Shown here in pieces: positions 1-9,791 of a stretch of DNA of 64,000 bases. The stretch lies in assembly GCA_965226155.1 (NCBI GenBank), contig OZ245331.1, forward strand, positions 2,356,001 through 2,420,000, given 5' to 3'. This DNA comes from G965226155 sp965226155 (lineage in GTDB: Bacteria; Pseudomonadota; Gammaproteobacteria; Eutrophobiales; Eutrophobiaceae). Under the pieces are notes generated by a model. It was not told where the DNA came from and made no database searches. It was given only the letters and a program-made list of their open reading frames with translations. The position numbers and the translations under genes were made by a program. How positions within the stretch are numbered: position 1 is the first letter of the stretch; each line of letters begins with the position of its first letter.

Positions 1-1
1 A

Positions 2-2173
2 CAAGTTGATGTGCGTTTTCAAATGACTGATATGAGTACTGTTAATCTTTTGTTTAATACTGAAGGAGACATACCTACTTCCATTGTTATTTGGACGACT
101 ACGCCTTGGACATTGCCCGCCAATCAGGCAGTTGCTGTTCATCCCGATTTTGAATACGTACTTGTCGATAACAGTGAAGAGCATTTGATTTTGGCTGCCT
201 CTCTACATGAGATGGCTATGGAGCGTTATGGATTTAAGGACTATTCGATCATAGGTAAGGTTAAAGGTGAGGCTTTACAGGGCTTACAGTTGAAACATCC
301 GTTTTATGAACGCACTGTTCCGATCGTTAAGGCTAATCATGTAACGGCAGAGGCAGGTACTGGTGCTGTCCATATCGCACCGGGACATGGTCAAGATGAT
401 TATTTGGTGGGACTGGAGTTCAATCTAGAGGTTGACTGCCCAGTGAACGGCCGTGGCGTCTTTCATGCTAATGCAGAGTTAGTAGGTGGTGTCCACGTCA
501 ATGAAGCGAATAATTTGTTAATTGAAACTATGCGTGATAACGGTAGCCTAGTCAGAGTAGATAAGTTAGATCATAGCTACCCTCACTGCTGGAGGCATAA
601 GACTCCAATAATATTTCGCGCAACACCACAGTGGTTTTTCAGCATGGACAACAGTGGTTTGAGACAAAAAGCCCTAGCTGAGATTGATAATGTTAGCTTT
701 ACACCTGAATGGGGTAAGCAACGCATATACAAGATGATCTCTGATCGAACCGATTGGTGTATCTCTCGCCAACGGACGTGGGGAGTACCAATTATGGTTT
801 TCATCCATAAAGAGACGGGTGAATTACATCCTCGCACTGAAGAATTAATCCAGAACATTGCTCTTCAGATAGAAGAGCATGGAATCGAAGCCTGGTTTGA
901 CTTTGATTACAGCAAATTACTAGCTGAGGATAGCAAAGATTATGAAAAAGTCTTAGATATGTTAGATGTCTGGTTTGATTCCGGGGTAACTCACATGACA
1001 GTCCTGGATGTCGATAAAAGATTAGGTTTTCCGGCTGACTTGTATGTAGAAGGCTCGGACCAGCACAGGGGTTGGTTCCAGTCATCGTTGTTGACATCAG
1101 TTGGGATCAAGCATGTTGCACCATACAAGAGCGTATTGACACATGGATTTACAGTAGATGCTGAAGGGAAAAAATTATCCAAGTCTGGTGACAATGCAAT
1201 ATCGCCGCAAAAAATATTAAATACACTAGGCGGAGATATTTTACGTTTATGGGTTGCAGGAACAGATTACCGGGGAGAAATGAGCGTATCAGATGAGATC
1301 ATGAATCGTAGTGCCGATGCTTATAGGCGGATTCGTAATACTGCACGCTATTTACTTGCAAATTTAGATGGATTTGATCCACAAAATCACTGTGTAGCCA
1401 CCATAGAGTTGTTGGAGCTCGATCATTGGGTCATAGACCAGGCAAGAAAAGTACAATTAGAGCTGACTGATGCCTATGACAACTATCAATTTCATGTCAT
1501 CTACCAGAAGCTACATCATTTCTGTGCGGTGATTTTAAGTAATTTCTATCTCGATATTATTAAAGACAGGATTTATACAACTCCTGGAGATAGTTTGGCA
1601 CGCCGATCTGCACAAACAGCTATCTACCATATTGTAGAAGCTTTAGTACGTTGGTTAGCACCAATCCTGAGTTTTACTGCGGATGAAATTTGGCAACACA
1701 TTCCTGGGGAAAGAGACGACTCGGTATTTCTCTCAGAATGGTATACGGATTTCCCGGAAACGACAGTAGGGTTAGATGAAACATGGCAATCTGTAATTGA
1801 CACCAGGAGTGAGGTCAGCAAGGTGCTCGAACAATTGCGAGTTGCTGGGGATATCGGGTCATCTTTAGATGCGGAAGTTGAAATTTTTTGTAACGGATCA
1901 TATCGCCAAGCCTTATTAAGCTTGAAAGATGAAATTAGATTTGTATTTGTTACATCCTATGCTTCGGTACATGAAGATTCAGCTAGACCTCAGAATGCGG
2001 TTGCTTGTGAGATAGAAGGGATCTGGATCCATGCTTACCCATCTGAACATGAGAAATGCATCCGTTGTTGGCATCATCGTAAAGATGTTGGTAGTCATGC
2101 TAGCTATTCTGAACTTTGCAGTCGTTGTGTAGAGAATATAAATGGTCAGGGCGAGATAAGGCAGTTTGCCTAA
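2..2173 (+). CDS. ileS: Isoleucyl-tRNA synthetase, C-terminal part (5' end outside window)
   Basis: Cytoplasmic class I aminoacyl-tRNA synthetase that charges tRNA-Ile. The reading frame is open from base 2, so the gene enters from the left and the N-terminal HIGH region is missing from view. Visible are the editing (CP1) domain with its TWTTPWTLPAN and GTGAVHIAPGHG motifs, the catalytic signature KLSKS near position 1180, the anticodon-binding domain, and a C-terminal zinc finger (CIRCW...CSRC) at about 2058-2130. This zinc finger marks the usual bacterial IleRS. Followed closely by lspA, the normal gammaproteobacterial order. The first internal ATG at 35 is not the start. Confidence 0.98.
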   Translation, partial: QVDVRFQMTDMSTVNLLFNTEGDIPTSIVIWTTTPWTLPANQAVAVHPDFEYVLVDNSEEHLILAASLHEMAMERYGFKDYSIIGKVKGEALQGLQLKHPFYERTVPIVKANHVTAEAGTGAVHIAPGHGQDDYLVGLEFNLEVDCPVNGRGVFHANAELVGGVHVNEANNLLIETMRDNGSLVRVDKLDHSYPHCWRHKTPIIFRATPQWFFSMDNSGLRQKALAEIDNVSFTPEWGKQRIYKMISDRTDWCISRQRTWGVPIMVFIHKETGELHPRTEELIQNIALQIEEHGIEAWFDFDYSKLLAEDSKDYEKVLDMLDVWFDSGVTHMTVLDVDKRLGFPADLYVEGSDQHRGWFQSSLLTSVGIKHVAPYKSVLTHGFTVDAEGKKLSKSGDNAISPQKILNTLGGDILRLWVAGTDYRGEMSVSDEIMNRSADAYRRIRNTARYLLANLDGFDPQNHCVATIELLELDHWVIDQARKVQLELTDAYDNYQFHVIYQKLHHFCAVILSNFYLDIIKDRIYTTPGDSLARRSAQTAIYHIVEALVRWLAPILSFTADEIWQHIPGERDDSVFLSEWYTDFPETTVGLDETWQSVIDTRSEVSKVLEQLRVAGDIGSSLDAEVEIFCNGSYRQALLSLKDEIRFVFVTSYASVHEDSARPQNAVACEIEGIWIHAYPSEHEKCIRCWHHRKDVGSHASYSELCSRCVENINGQGEIRQFA

Positions 2174-2196
2174 ATGAGTCGTCATCTGAGCCATTA

Positions 2197-2688
2197 ATGA
2201 AAAATTCTTCAATTAAATGGATGTGGATATCATTGCTGATAGTCATAATCGATCAATTGAGTAAATATTATATAAACTTGGAATTTTCGTTGTATCAATC
2301 TGTCATTATCTTCCCTGGTTTCAATATTACTCATGTGCACAATACCGGCGCGGCATTCAGTTTTCTCAGCGATGCAAGTGGTTGGCAACGCTGGTTCTTT
2401 ATTTTAATAAGCGCTGGGATCAGTGTTGGTCTCATCGTTTGGATTGCATTTCTAAACAACACGAGAGTGTGGCTAGCGGTGGGGTTGGCACTAATTCTAG
2501 GTGGTGCTCTAGGTAATTTAATTGACCGTGTTTTACTCGGTTATGTCATTGATTTTATCGACGTCTATTATAATAAGTGGCACTGGCCTGCGTTTAACGT
2601 GGCGGATTCTGCCATTAGCATTGGTGCAGTTATGCTTATTATTGATACTTTCTGGTTAGACCAGGCCGAAGTAGGGAATCATGGCTAA
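2197..2688 (+). CDS. lspA: Lipoprotein signal peptidase (signal peptidase II)
   Basis: Inner-membrane aspartyl protease that cleaves prolipoprotein signal peptides after lipidation of the lipobox cysteine. The product is 163 aa from ATG 2197, with four hydrophobic segments. The N-terminal DQLSKYY motif and both catalytic aspartate motifs (GNLIDR and FNVADSAI) are present. The frame stays open to an ATG at 2116 inside ileS, but 2197 gives the normal N-terminus (short basic stretch, then first membrane helix) and places the start 23 bp after the ileS stop. Probably co-transcribed with ileS. The cargo lipoprotein at 27581 would be one of its substrates. Confidence 0.97.
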   Translation: MKNSSIKWMWISLLIVIIDQLSKYYINLEFSLYQSVIIFPGFNITHVHNTGAAFSFLSDASGWQRWFFILISAGISVGLIVWIAFLNNTRVWLAVGLALILGGALGNLIDRVLLGYVIDFIDVYYNKWHWPAFNVADSAISIGAVMLIIDTFWLDQAEVGNHG

Positions 2689-2779
2689 TAGGTCGTGTTT
2701 TAGTTGACAGGTGTATCGGGGCAACGTAGTTTGCGCTGAATAGAGTGTTTATTACATATGATATATAGGACAAGGAAAT

Positions 2780-3742
2780 ATGCAGATTAAATTAGCCAAT
2801 CCACGCGGGTTTTGTGCTGGAGTTGACCGTGCTATCGAAATAGTTGAACGATCTCTGGAATTATTTGGCGCACCAGTATATGTGCGACATGAGGTGGTAC
2901 ATAACAAATATGTCGTGAATTCGTTACGCGAAAAAGGTGCAGTTTTCGTGGAAGAGCTTGATGAGGTACCAGATCAATCAACCGTTATTTTTAGTGCTCA
3001 TGGTGTATCTATTGCTGTCAGAGAAGAAGCAGCGCGACGCAAGTTGCGAGTCTTCGATGCTATTTGTCCATTAGTAACAAAAGTACATATGGAAGTTGGT
3101 CACTATCAAGATGAGGGTAGGGAATGCATCTTGATCGGTCACGCTGGTCATCCTGAAGTTGAAGGTACGCTGGGACAGTATCAACCAAAATTTGGCACGG
3201 GCGGAATGTACCTGGTGGAATCTGTTGAAGATGTGCGGAAATTAGATGTGAAGAACCCAGAGTACCTGGCGTTTGTTACTCAAACTACTTTATCCATGGA
3301 TGATACTGCCAATGTTATTGATGCTTTACGTGAACGATTTCCTAAGATAGATGGTCCTAAAAAGGAAGATATTTGCTATGCAACTCAAAACAGGCAGGAT
3401 GCAGTAAAGAATTTAACTAAGGATTGCGATCTGATACTCGTGGTTGGATCTCAGAACAGTTCTAATTCAACACGCTTGATGGAAATCTCTCAGAAAAAAG
3501 GGGTGCCGGCCTACCTGATTGACGACGCTTCAGAAATTAAAGAACAATGGATGAAAGGGAAGAGTAACATTGGCCTGACGGCAGGTGCGTCTGCCCCTGA
3601 AGTACTGTTTGATGAAGTAATCAAGAAAATTAAGAGTTGGGGAGAGGCAAAAGTAACGGAAGCCCCAGGCATCAGGGAAAAGGTTGTATTTTCCTTGCCG
3701 AAAGAACTGGTTGGCAGAGCAGTAAAACAGCAAGCAATCTGA
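2780..3742 (+). CDS. ispH: 4-hydroxy-3-methylbut-2-enyl diphosphate reductase
   Basis: Last enzyme of the MEP isoprenoid pathway; reduces HMBPP to IPP and DMAPP with a [4Fe-4S] cluster. Product is 320 aa, the family's usual length. The three cluster cysteines are visible: Cys12 (NPRGFCAGVDRA), the one in DAICPLVTKVH near residue 96, and the one in DICYATQNRQ near 197. The substrate-binding NSSNSTRL motif is also present. An AAGGA ribosome site lies just before the ATG. In Pseudomonas-type genomes fkpB sits between lspA and ispH; here the 91-bp gap holds no gene. Confidence 0.98.
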   Translation: MQIKLANPRGFCAGVDRAIEIVERSLELFGAPVYVRHEVVHNKYVVNSLREKGAVFVEELDEVPDQSTVIFSAHGVSIAVREEAARRKLRVFDAICPLVTKVHMEVGHYQDEGRECILIGHAGHPEVEGTLGQYQPKFGTGGMYLVESVEDVRKLDVKNPEYLAFVTQTTLSMDDTANVIDALRERFPKIDGPKKEDICYATQNRQDAVKNLTKDCDLILVVGSQNSSNSTRLMEISQKKGVPAYLIDDASEIKEQWMKGKSNIGLTAGASAPEVLFDEVIKKIKSWGEAKVTEAPGIREKVVFSLPKELVGRAVKQQAI

Positions 3743-3776
3743 AAAACAGGATCAGTAATTTTCAGTTTTATAGTTG

Positions 3777-4256
3777 TTATTCTGGCTCAGCATCAGTTTC
3801 TTCATTTTCATCTATATACCCGGCCGCCGCCAGAGCATTATTCAATTCTGTTCTGTTGTATCCAGATACTTTAGTCTCACCGATCACTACTACTGGGACA
3901 CGCAATATGCCATTTAAGGCCTTGAGTTCTTCTTGTCTTTCTTGTTCATTACTCGCATCTTTCAATGTTACAGAAATATTTCGAGCTTGAAGGTATTCCC
4001 GTACGTCCGCACATGAATCACAATCTGGAACCATATAAAGTATTGCACTTATATCGACGCTCGATGTCGTGTTAGATGTAGATGATGATTCTGATCCAGT
4101 CCTAAATTGCTTTTCATTAACTTGAGTGGTGCCTGGTTGGCACGCGGTTTGATATGTTTTATCTCCTTGAGCGTCCTCACATTCTACGACCTTAACTGCA
4201 TTAACGATCCAGGGCATAATAAACAAGGCTAACAGAACAATAAGATGCGATTTCAT
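3777..4256 (-). CDS. Exported DUF4124/glutaredoxin-like protein
   Basis: A 159-aa protein with an N-terminal signal peptide (hydrophobic residues about 4-20, ending VNA). It then has a short DUF4124-like stretch (VECEDAQGDKTYQTACQPG), a serine/threonine-rich linker, and a glutaredoxin-like domain from about residue 70 with a CDSC dithiol motif and the cis-proline region RVPVVVIG. The order is typical of small periplasmic thiol-redox proteins of gammaproteobacteria. A periplasmic thiol-disulfide role is inferred; the partner is unknown. It converges on ispH with 34 bp between stops. Confidence 0.75.
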   Translation of the reverse strand: MKSHLIVLLALFIMPWIVNAVKVVECEDAQGDKTYQTACQPGTTQVNEKQFRTGSESSSTSNTTSSVDISAILYMVPDCDSCADVREYLQARNISVTLKDASNEQERQEELKALNGILRVPVVVIGETKVSGYNRTELNNALAAAGYIDENEETDAEPE

Positions 4257-4410
4257 TTTGCGCTCCTTGAGACTTTTGTGTATCTAGAATGATTTTTAAT
4301 CTGATGTATTGTCATATTGCACTGAATTTTCAATAAAAATCATTGTCATATACTATGTGTAATCAACAGGTTACAATACATAACTTGAGTTGCATAGTTG
4401 AATTATACAA

Positions 4411-5268
4411 CGCGGATTCAACTTTGAAGTGCAACGTTGATGTTAAAAAAGACTTCATGTAGTGTTTTTGAATTAAGTGTTTTTCTGGGACGGTGATTGA
4501 GTTTTTTCATGACCAAGTTTAACTGCTTTTGTGTAATCGTGCTGGAGTCCATTTTCTTTGGGAAGTACTGTCGAATGAGACCATTGATATTTTCATTTAA
4601 ATCCCGTTCCCAGGAGGCATAAGGATGTGCAAAATAGAACCCCGCGTTCAATTGTTGAGCAATAACCTCATGCTCAGCAAATTCTTTTCCATTATCCGAG
4701 GTGATCGTGTGAACCGACGCCTTCATATTAGACAACATTCGCACGATAGCTTGCCTGACGGCAGAGGCAGTTCGTCGTTTCACCTGTGCAATCAAGGTGT
4801 ACATCGACTTGCGCTCGCTCAAGGTGACCAGCGCCTGTCGATGGCCTTTGCCGATGACGGTGTCCACTTCCCAGTCACCGATGCGTGTCTTCCTGTTCAC
4901 AATGGCTGGACGCTTATCAATGCTGCCCTGATTCACCAGAACCCCACGACGTTGATAACTACCATAACGCTTCTTTCGTTTCTTCTGGCAACGCAAGTAC
5001 CGGTACAGCTCACCGCCGTCTGCCTTGTCCTGGTATATGTAGTGATATATCCATTCATGACTCAGAGCGATACCTTCTCGTTTAAGCAACCAGTCACTGA
5101 TTTGCTCAGGACTCCATTCGTCCCGCAGCCAGACCTCTACTCGCTCCCACAAGGTCGTGGTGAGTCGCTGTTGTTGGCTGGCTTCTCGACGCGCTTGCCG
5201 GAGCAACTGAGCTTGGCGGGGTCGATAGCCTCTCAAGCCACGGTTGCGTCTGAGTTCACGGCTAATAG
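4411..5268 (-). mobile_element. IS30-family element, copy A, 5'-truncated
   Basis: Remnant of the same IS30 element found intact at 12117 and 13618. The right-hand terminal repeat (CGCGGATTCAACTTTGAAG...) is present from 4411. Identity to the other copies ends at 5268, so the other terminus and the first part of the transposase gene (about 40 codons plus leader) are gone. Directly beyond 5268 the sequence is pilY1. With one end missing it cannot move by itself, and no target duplication can be assessed. Confidence 0.93.
4418..5268 (-). pseudogene. IS30 transposase, N-terminally truncated
   Basis: Last 280 or so codons of the 320-aa IS30 transposase. It lacks the N-terminal helix-turn-helix that recognises the element ends, but keeps the DDE-type catalytic core (GDWEVDTVIG, TITSDNGKEF, ...RGLNENINGLIRQ region). 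Here one residue in the last motif is Asp where all other copies have Gly (WERDLNENIN). An open frame continues upstream into pilY1-derived sequence as far as 5344, but this is a chance fusion and not a native start. It should be regarded as inactive. Confidence 0.92.
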
Positions 5269-7550
5269 CCATGATTAATAGCCGTGGTGATAAAGGCTGT
5301 AGAAGCAGATGATATGCCCACTGTGGCTTCATTGGCCGTGGCATTGGTGATCGCTGTCAATTGGCCTGCGGTGGTAAAGCGAAATTTATTGGTCGCATCA
5401 TCTACGCCATCGACATCGCCATCGTTATCCGTATCCAGTGAAATAGTGTAGTTGGCGTTATAGCCGGTGCTATCGGTTCCCGTTGTGTTAACGGTATCCT
5501 CGATTTTCTTAATGGAAACGTTATCGCCGTCAGACAGACCATGGCCCGCCGCGGTGGCTACCACGTTGGTGCTAACAAAACTTATCGTGATAGTACCGGT
5601 TGCTGTTCCCGGGTCGTTGTTAATGTCCGAATCGGTATAGGTGATGGAAGTTGTACTTTCTATAGTATCTACTGTTTGCGTCCCGTTAAAGTCTGGATCG
5701 TCTGCGCCTGCAACAGTAAACGCGTTGCCAACCGAAAGCCCATGAGGCGTTGCCGTCACCAATGTCGCAATCCTTCTGGCTGGACCGGACCCACTTGTTG
5801 GATGCGTTAGCGACGTAACTGACAATACGGAGTTATTCGCAAGATTGGTGATCGTCTGGGTTTTAGTTGTGGTGGCCTCGGTAATGTTGATTTGATTGGC
5901 TGCTGAGCCGTTGTTTAGGGAATCGATCGATATCAATCCGCCTGGCGGGGAGGTATTCATGGTGGCAGTTTGCATGTCGGTGATTGCCCCCACAGATTGG
6001 GTAACAAAACCGGGTTAAGGCTGATACCAGAGAGGTACCGATAGTCAAGGATGCATTAGTGATATCGGTATTCGCATCATCAAAATTGGTCAAGACACCA
6101 TCGGCAGGGCAGGTGCCGGTACAAGTATACAAGTTACGGAGACCACGGCTGATGGCATATTCAAATGCCTGTCGCTGTTGCTGGGCAGAGCCGCCTTTTT
6201 CCACATTATCCCCATCCGGGTCATCTGTGCCTGTCTCAGTTGGATCTGTCGGGATGCGAAAGTCCCAATAATTTGAACCCTCGCTCCAGAAGCTTGGTGA
6301 GGTGGAGTTGATAAAGCCAGTAGTCGGGTTTTCCGCCATACCGCCATCTGCGTCGGAAAGGAATAATGTGCTGGTGGTCGAGTTGAAACCCAGTTTGTAC
6401 ATTTTCAGATTACCATACCAGCGTGGGCTCTTGGTCTCGTCAGGTCGGAATACGCCGATGTAGACCTGGTTCAAGTTAGTACCGCGGACATTGACACTGA
6501 CTGGCAGGGTGGATGACGCGAACACACTGTTAACCGCCTGGATTTCACTGAATATTTGATTTAAGGCCTCGGTGATCCCGGCGCCGCTAGTGGACAGCAA
6601 AATATTCACCCAGACCCTGAGAGGCGACGCTCTTCATCAGTGCGGTCATGTTTGGTCCTTGGCCAGTCAATCCTGGATCTACTTCAACGACATAGGTATA
6701 CACATTTGGCGTGCCGTCTGCGGCACCATTTAAGTCCGCGTTGGCAAGATAATACGCCCACTCGTCCATCCAGTTGCCCTGTAGACCATTGGGGGTAATC
6801 GGGATAGTGGTGCTCGTATCATAACCGAGTGCAGATAGCGCACTTTCCGACACAGACAAGGCACTGGCGTTTTCACCGGCCGGGCCGTTGCTGAGATAGA
6901 TCAGGAAACTGTCTTGGCATTCATGGATGATGGGTGAGGCGTAATTAGAACTCGAAGTCGGATTAGCCGGCAAGGGATGCTCACCGATGTCGGTGGGTGT
7001 CACCGTTTCATGTGTAGCATTACCGGCATAATCTGACTTGACCTTACCGTGAGTGGCACGGGACTTGCCACCGGTAACATAGCGATGCACTTCTAGCATG
7101 CCGAGCGCCGGCCGGGGTGGCGTTGTTCCCCTTGTCAGCATTGACATCAAAACTGTTATAGATGCTGGAGAGCGTGGCGGTGTAGCTAGCGGTCATTTGC
7201 CGCACACCCATGCGAACATAACCGCCATCAACGCTATCGTTACCACCGCCTGTTTCAGGAAACAACATGGTGCCGACATTGAATTCCTCACCTAGGTTAT
7301 CGATTACGTCCACCAATGCTGCTTTTTCATTGGTAAAGGCTGAGTTCCAGTTCGCGGTATTATCAATAAAGAGGATCACGTTGGGCCGTTGTGCCGGGAC
7401 GTTTGGGTTGGCTAAAAAGATATCAGTATCGTCATTGACCGGATCGAATGCCGCATAGGTAGATGGCAATCCGCTGGCTAGGCAAGCCAGGAAAGTCAAT
7501 AAGACAGTCTGTATACGTAGTCGAAAAGACAGTTTTATAAATTTAATCAT
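5269..7550 (-). pseudogene. pilY1: PilY1-like pilus tip adhesin, frameshifted and 3'-truncated
   Basis: PilY1 is the large pilus-associated adhesin with an N-terminal von Willebrand A-like domain and a C-terminal beta-propeller. From ATG 7550 a signal peptide and the VWA start (RPNVILFIDNT) are visible, but the frame breaks three times: in the CCCC run at 7114-7117, in the 4-base A run (plus strand) at 6599-6602, and in the one at 6006-6009. Homology resumes in another frame each time (PALGMLEVHRY, ITEALNQIFSEIQAVNSVF, VTQSVGAITD). The last 240 codons carry repeated modules of the form ATPHGLSVGN...NGT. At 5268 the gene runs into IS30 copy A and the whole C-terminal propeller is missing. Not expected to be functional. 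Confidence 0.88.
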
Positions 7551-7566
7551 GACATGTCTCCTAATA

Positions 7567-8022
7567 TTAGGGGGGCTCGGGGCAATTCCCAGCTAACATA
7601 CGCATACCAACACCTTGATGCATCGTAGATGATGCGCCGGTAACGGGATCGGTTACGGTTGTTACGAGTTCCCAAGTATTGTCTTGTGGAATGATGTTTG
7701 TAACGACGGCGCTGTAGCCGGTAGCAGTTTTACTATCGATGCACGTAGGTACATTTATCGTCACAACAAACGGTATGCCAGCTAGTGTCGTTGTAATAGT
7801 GCTCGCGACTGGGCTGACATTATAAATGGCTGTCGTACTAAGCATCTGTTCTATTGCATCTTGGGCTGCGGCATCCATATATTTACTTGCTTGCATATTC
7901 CCAATAACACGCATATTCACCGTACTCATATTTATTGAGGAGACGGCAAATAGAGTCATTATCAATAGAAAAATTAATGCGATGAACAGTGTCATCCCGC
8001 TTTGCTTGTGAATAAGGTTCAT
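7567..8022 (-). CDS. pilX: Type IV pilus minor pilin PilX-like
   Basis: A 151-aa protein with a short leader followed by the prepilin-like motif SGMTLFIALIFLLIMTLF and one hydrophobic helix, matching the PilX N-terminus, where Gly precedes the cleaved position. It is part of the minor-pilin priming complex that starts type IV pilus assembly in the inner membrane. It lies between pilW (4-bp overlap) and pilY1 (16-bp gap) in the standard operon order. The gene is intact, but its two neighbours are broken. Confidence 0.85.
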   Translation of the reverse strand: MNLIHKQSGMTLFIALIFLLIMTLFAVSSINMSTVNMRVIGNMQASKYMDAAAQDAIEQMLSTTAIYNVSPVASTITTTLAGIPFVVTINVPTCIDSKTATGYSAVVTNIIPQDNTWELVTTVTDPVTGASSTMHQGVGMRMLAGNCPEPP

Positions 8023-9157
8023 TCAGGGATCTCCCTTCTTCCGGCAAGATTCATCGGCCTGACTTCTGAGGAATAGACGTGACGTTTAAATGCATCGTTA
8101 AACGGCCCGAGTGATACTGTGGTATTGCTAAAATCGTAGGTTTTGGTGTCGGTGTAGCCCGTAGTCGCTTCGGGCGAACGAACAAGTAGATATATTCTTA
8201 TAGATACGACCAAGGGCCACTGTGCAGCGGTCACCGCAGGGTCATAGACATCGGGTATGCCATCACCAGCAAATCCGGTCGTAGCATTAATTGTGGTTGG
8301 GCTGTTATCTATTCCATAGCGGACTTTCATATATTCGATGCCCTCCACCAGGGGTTCGATTTTCATCGTTGTGGCACCGCTGACTGAGGTTAGCTCTAGC
8401 CTTTTCAGTGTGGGGATGGCGTCGTCTCCGGTTTGGCAGAGATCATTGGCCCCTGTGCCAAAACTGCATGGCGCAACGAAATAGACATGGACGTTGTATT
8501 TCCAGGTATCCGCAAAGCTATTATTCGTTGTACTGAACGGGTATTTTGCCATGGCAGTACCCACCAAATTGGTCGTACCAGCGGCATTGGTTGTGGGGAC
8601 ATTCCCTGAAGCACTTCCGAAAAGGATCGTTCGCGCTGAACCATTAGCCTGAAGATATACGTCATTGGTAGTTGGTGCCCCAGTAAAAATTGTTGTGCTT
8701 GCTCGACGTATAGCCAAAACATCTGAGCCTGACGTCAAGTTAGTGTTTGTAAATAAGCCTTTGTCATCATAGGGAGTCAAGGCAGTGATGGCGGTCGGAT
8801 TTGGAAAGACAGTCAGGCTTGCCGCCGCGAAGCCTTGAATTGGTGTCGTCATGTCAGCGGAAATTGTTGTCGCACTACCTACTTCGCAAGGATCAGGAAG
8901 AGTCGCTGGCGTAGCACTGATATCGTAAAAAAACCGTAGAACCCCGCATGTTTGATATCATCACCCAATAAACCGATAGCGTAACGGCCGTTTTCAATTA
9001 ACATACCGGATTTTTCTAGTTCACGATGGGTATCACTTGAATTTTTAAAGGTGGTAGTCAAACCGAGCATCAACATCGAGCTAATACCAACTGAGATAAC
9101 AATTTCAATAAGTGAAAGCCCTGACTGTCGAAAAATTGTTAGTGATTTTGATTGCAT
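8019..9157 (-). pseudogene. pilW: Minor pilin PilW-like, single frameshift in a 7-base A/T run
   Basis: From ATG 9157 the N-terminus has the prepilin motif QSGLSLIEIVISVGISSML, with normal Glu at position +5. The frame ends at 8879, but homology continues in the next frame (YDISATPATLPDPCEVG...) down to the stop at 8019. The break lies at the A7 run (plus strand) at 8927-8933; eight bases would restore one 379-aa protein, normal for PilW. A TTG at 9181 is an alternative start, but the ATG gives the usual short leader. It may be a real mutation, a slippage-tolerant tract or a sequencing error. Confidence 0.85.
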
Positions 9158-9170
9158 ATTGGATCGTCTA

Positions 9171-9791
9171 TTAACTTCCAAATAGGTTAGCTATTCGAAA
9201 TACGGTTGAGACTGCACGGCGATTTGCCGCGATACCATAAAGGCCAACTGCACAGTTCATATTGACCGGCGCTACCAGTTGTCCGGTTCCTGACCAGGTG
9301 ACAATGACGTTATAAAGGCCCGTGCCAACAACTCCCCCAAGTTCCGTTGTTGCATCGTAACTGATACAAGCACGGGCATCGATCATTGCTCCTACACTCG
9401 TCCCACCAAAAGTTTCAGAGGCGCCTCGCAACTGATTGCGGATGGTCAAAATTGCAGTGTCGGCTTGCGTATTGTATGAAGCGGTGCTCGCTGCACAGGC
9501 TGGTGCTCCGGCATGGCCGGCTCCGGCGGCGCCGATATACGGTGTTCCAGATACGTTGCTAGTAGTGATATCAAAGCAATTTATTGTCGCCCGGTTTGCA
9601 TTCATCCGATCGACAATATCCGACAATATGATCAACGCTTGGGCGCGCTGATAGGCTTCAAGTTCTGCTACCTGTGCCTTGGATTGCAAACCTGCGATCC
9701 CCAGAAGACCAATTAGCATGATGATTAGGGTTATCATCGCTTCGATCATGGAGAATCCCTTACAGAATTTGTGTTGAGTAATCGACATCAT
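9171..9791 (-). CDS. pilV: Minor pilin PilV-like
   Basis: A 206-aa prepilin with leader MMSITQHKFCKG and cleavage motif GFSMIEAMITLIIMLIGLLG; Glu+5 is present. Characteristic of PilV are the following stretch GLQSKAQVAELEAYQRAQA and the DRMNANR motif. It would form part of the PilV-W-X-FimU tip complex. The start overlaps the fimT stop by one base (TGATG), suggesting translational coupling. Two ATGs in a row (9791 and 9788) could serve as start. Confidence 0.9.
   Translation of the reverse strand: MMSITQHKFCKGFSMIEAMITLIIMLIGLLGIAGLQSKAQVAELEAYQRAQALIILSDIVDRMNANRATINCFDITTSNVSGTPYIGAAGAGHAGAPACAASTASYNTQADTAILTIRNQLRGASETFGGTSVGAMIDARACISYDATTELGGVVGTGLYNVIVTWSGTGQLVAPVNMNCAVGLYGIAANRRAVSTVFRIANLFGS

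Noticed and set aside
2689..2779. A missed fkpB gene between lspA and ispH
   Set aside because: The gap is only 91 bp and contains no open frame of useful size; fkpB is absent from this position.
4625..5278. A rightward 217-codon open frame at the IS30 copy A remnant
   Set aside because: It is the antisense shadow of the transposase and runs into pilY1 sequence by chance.
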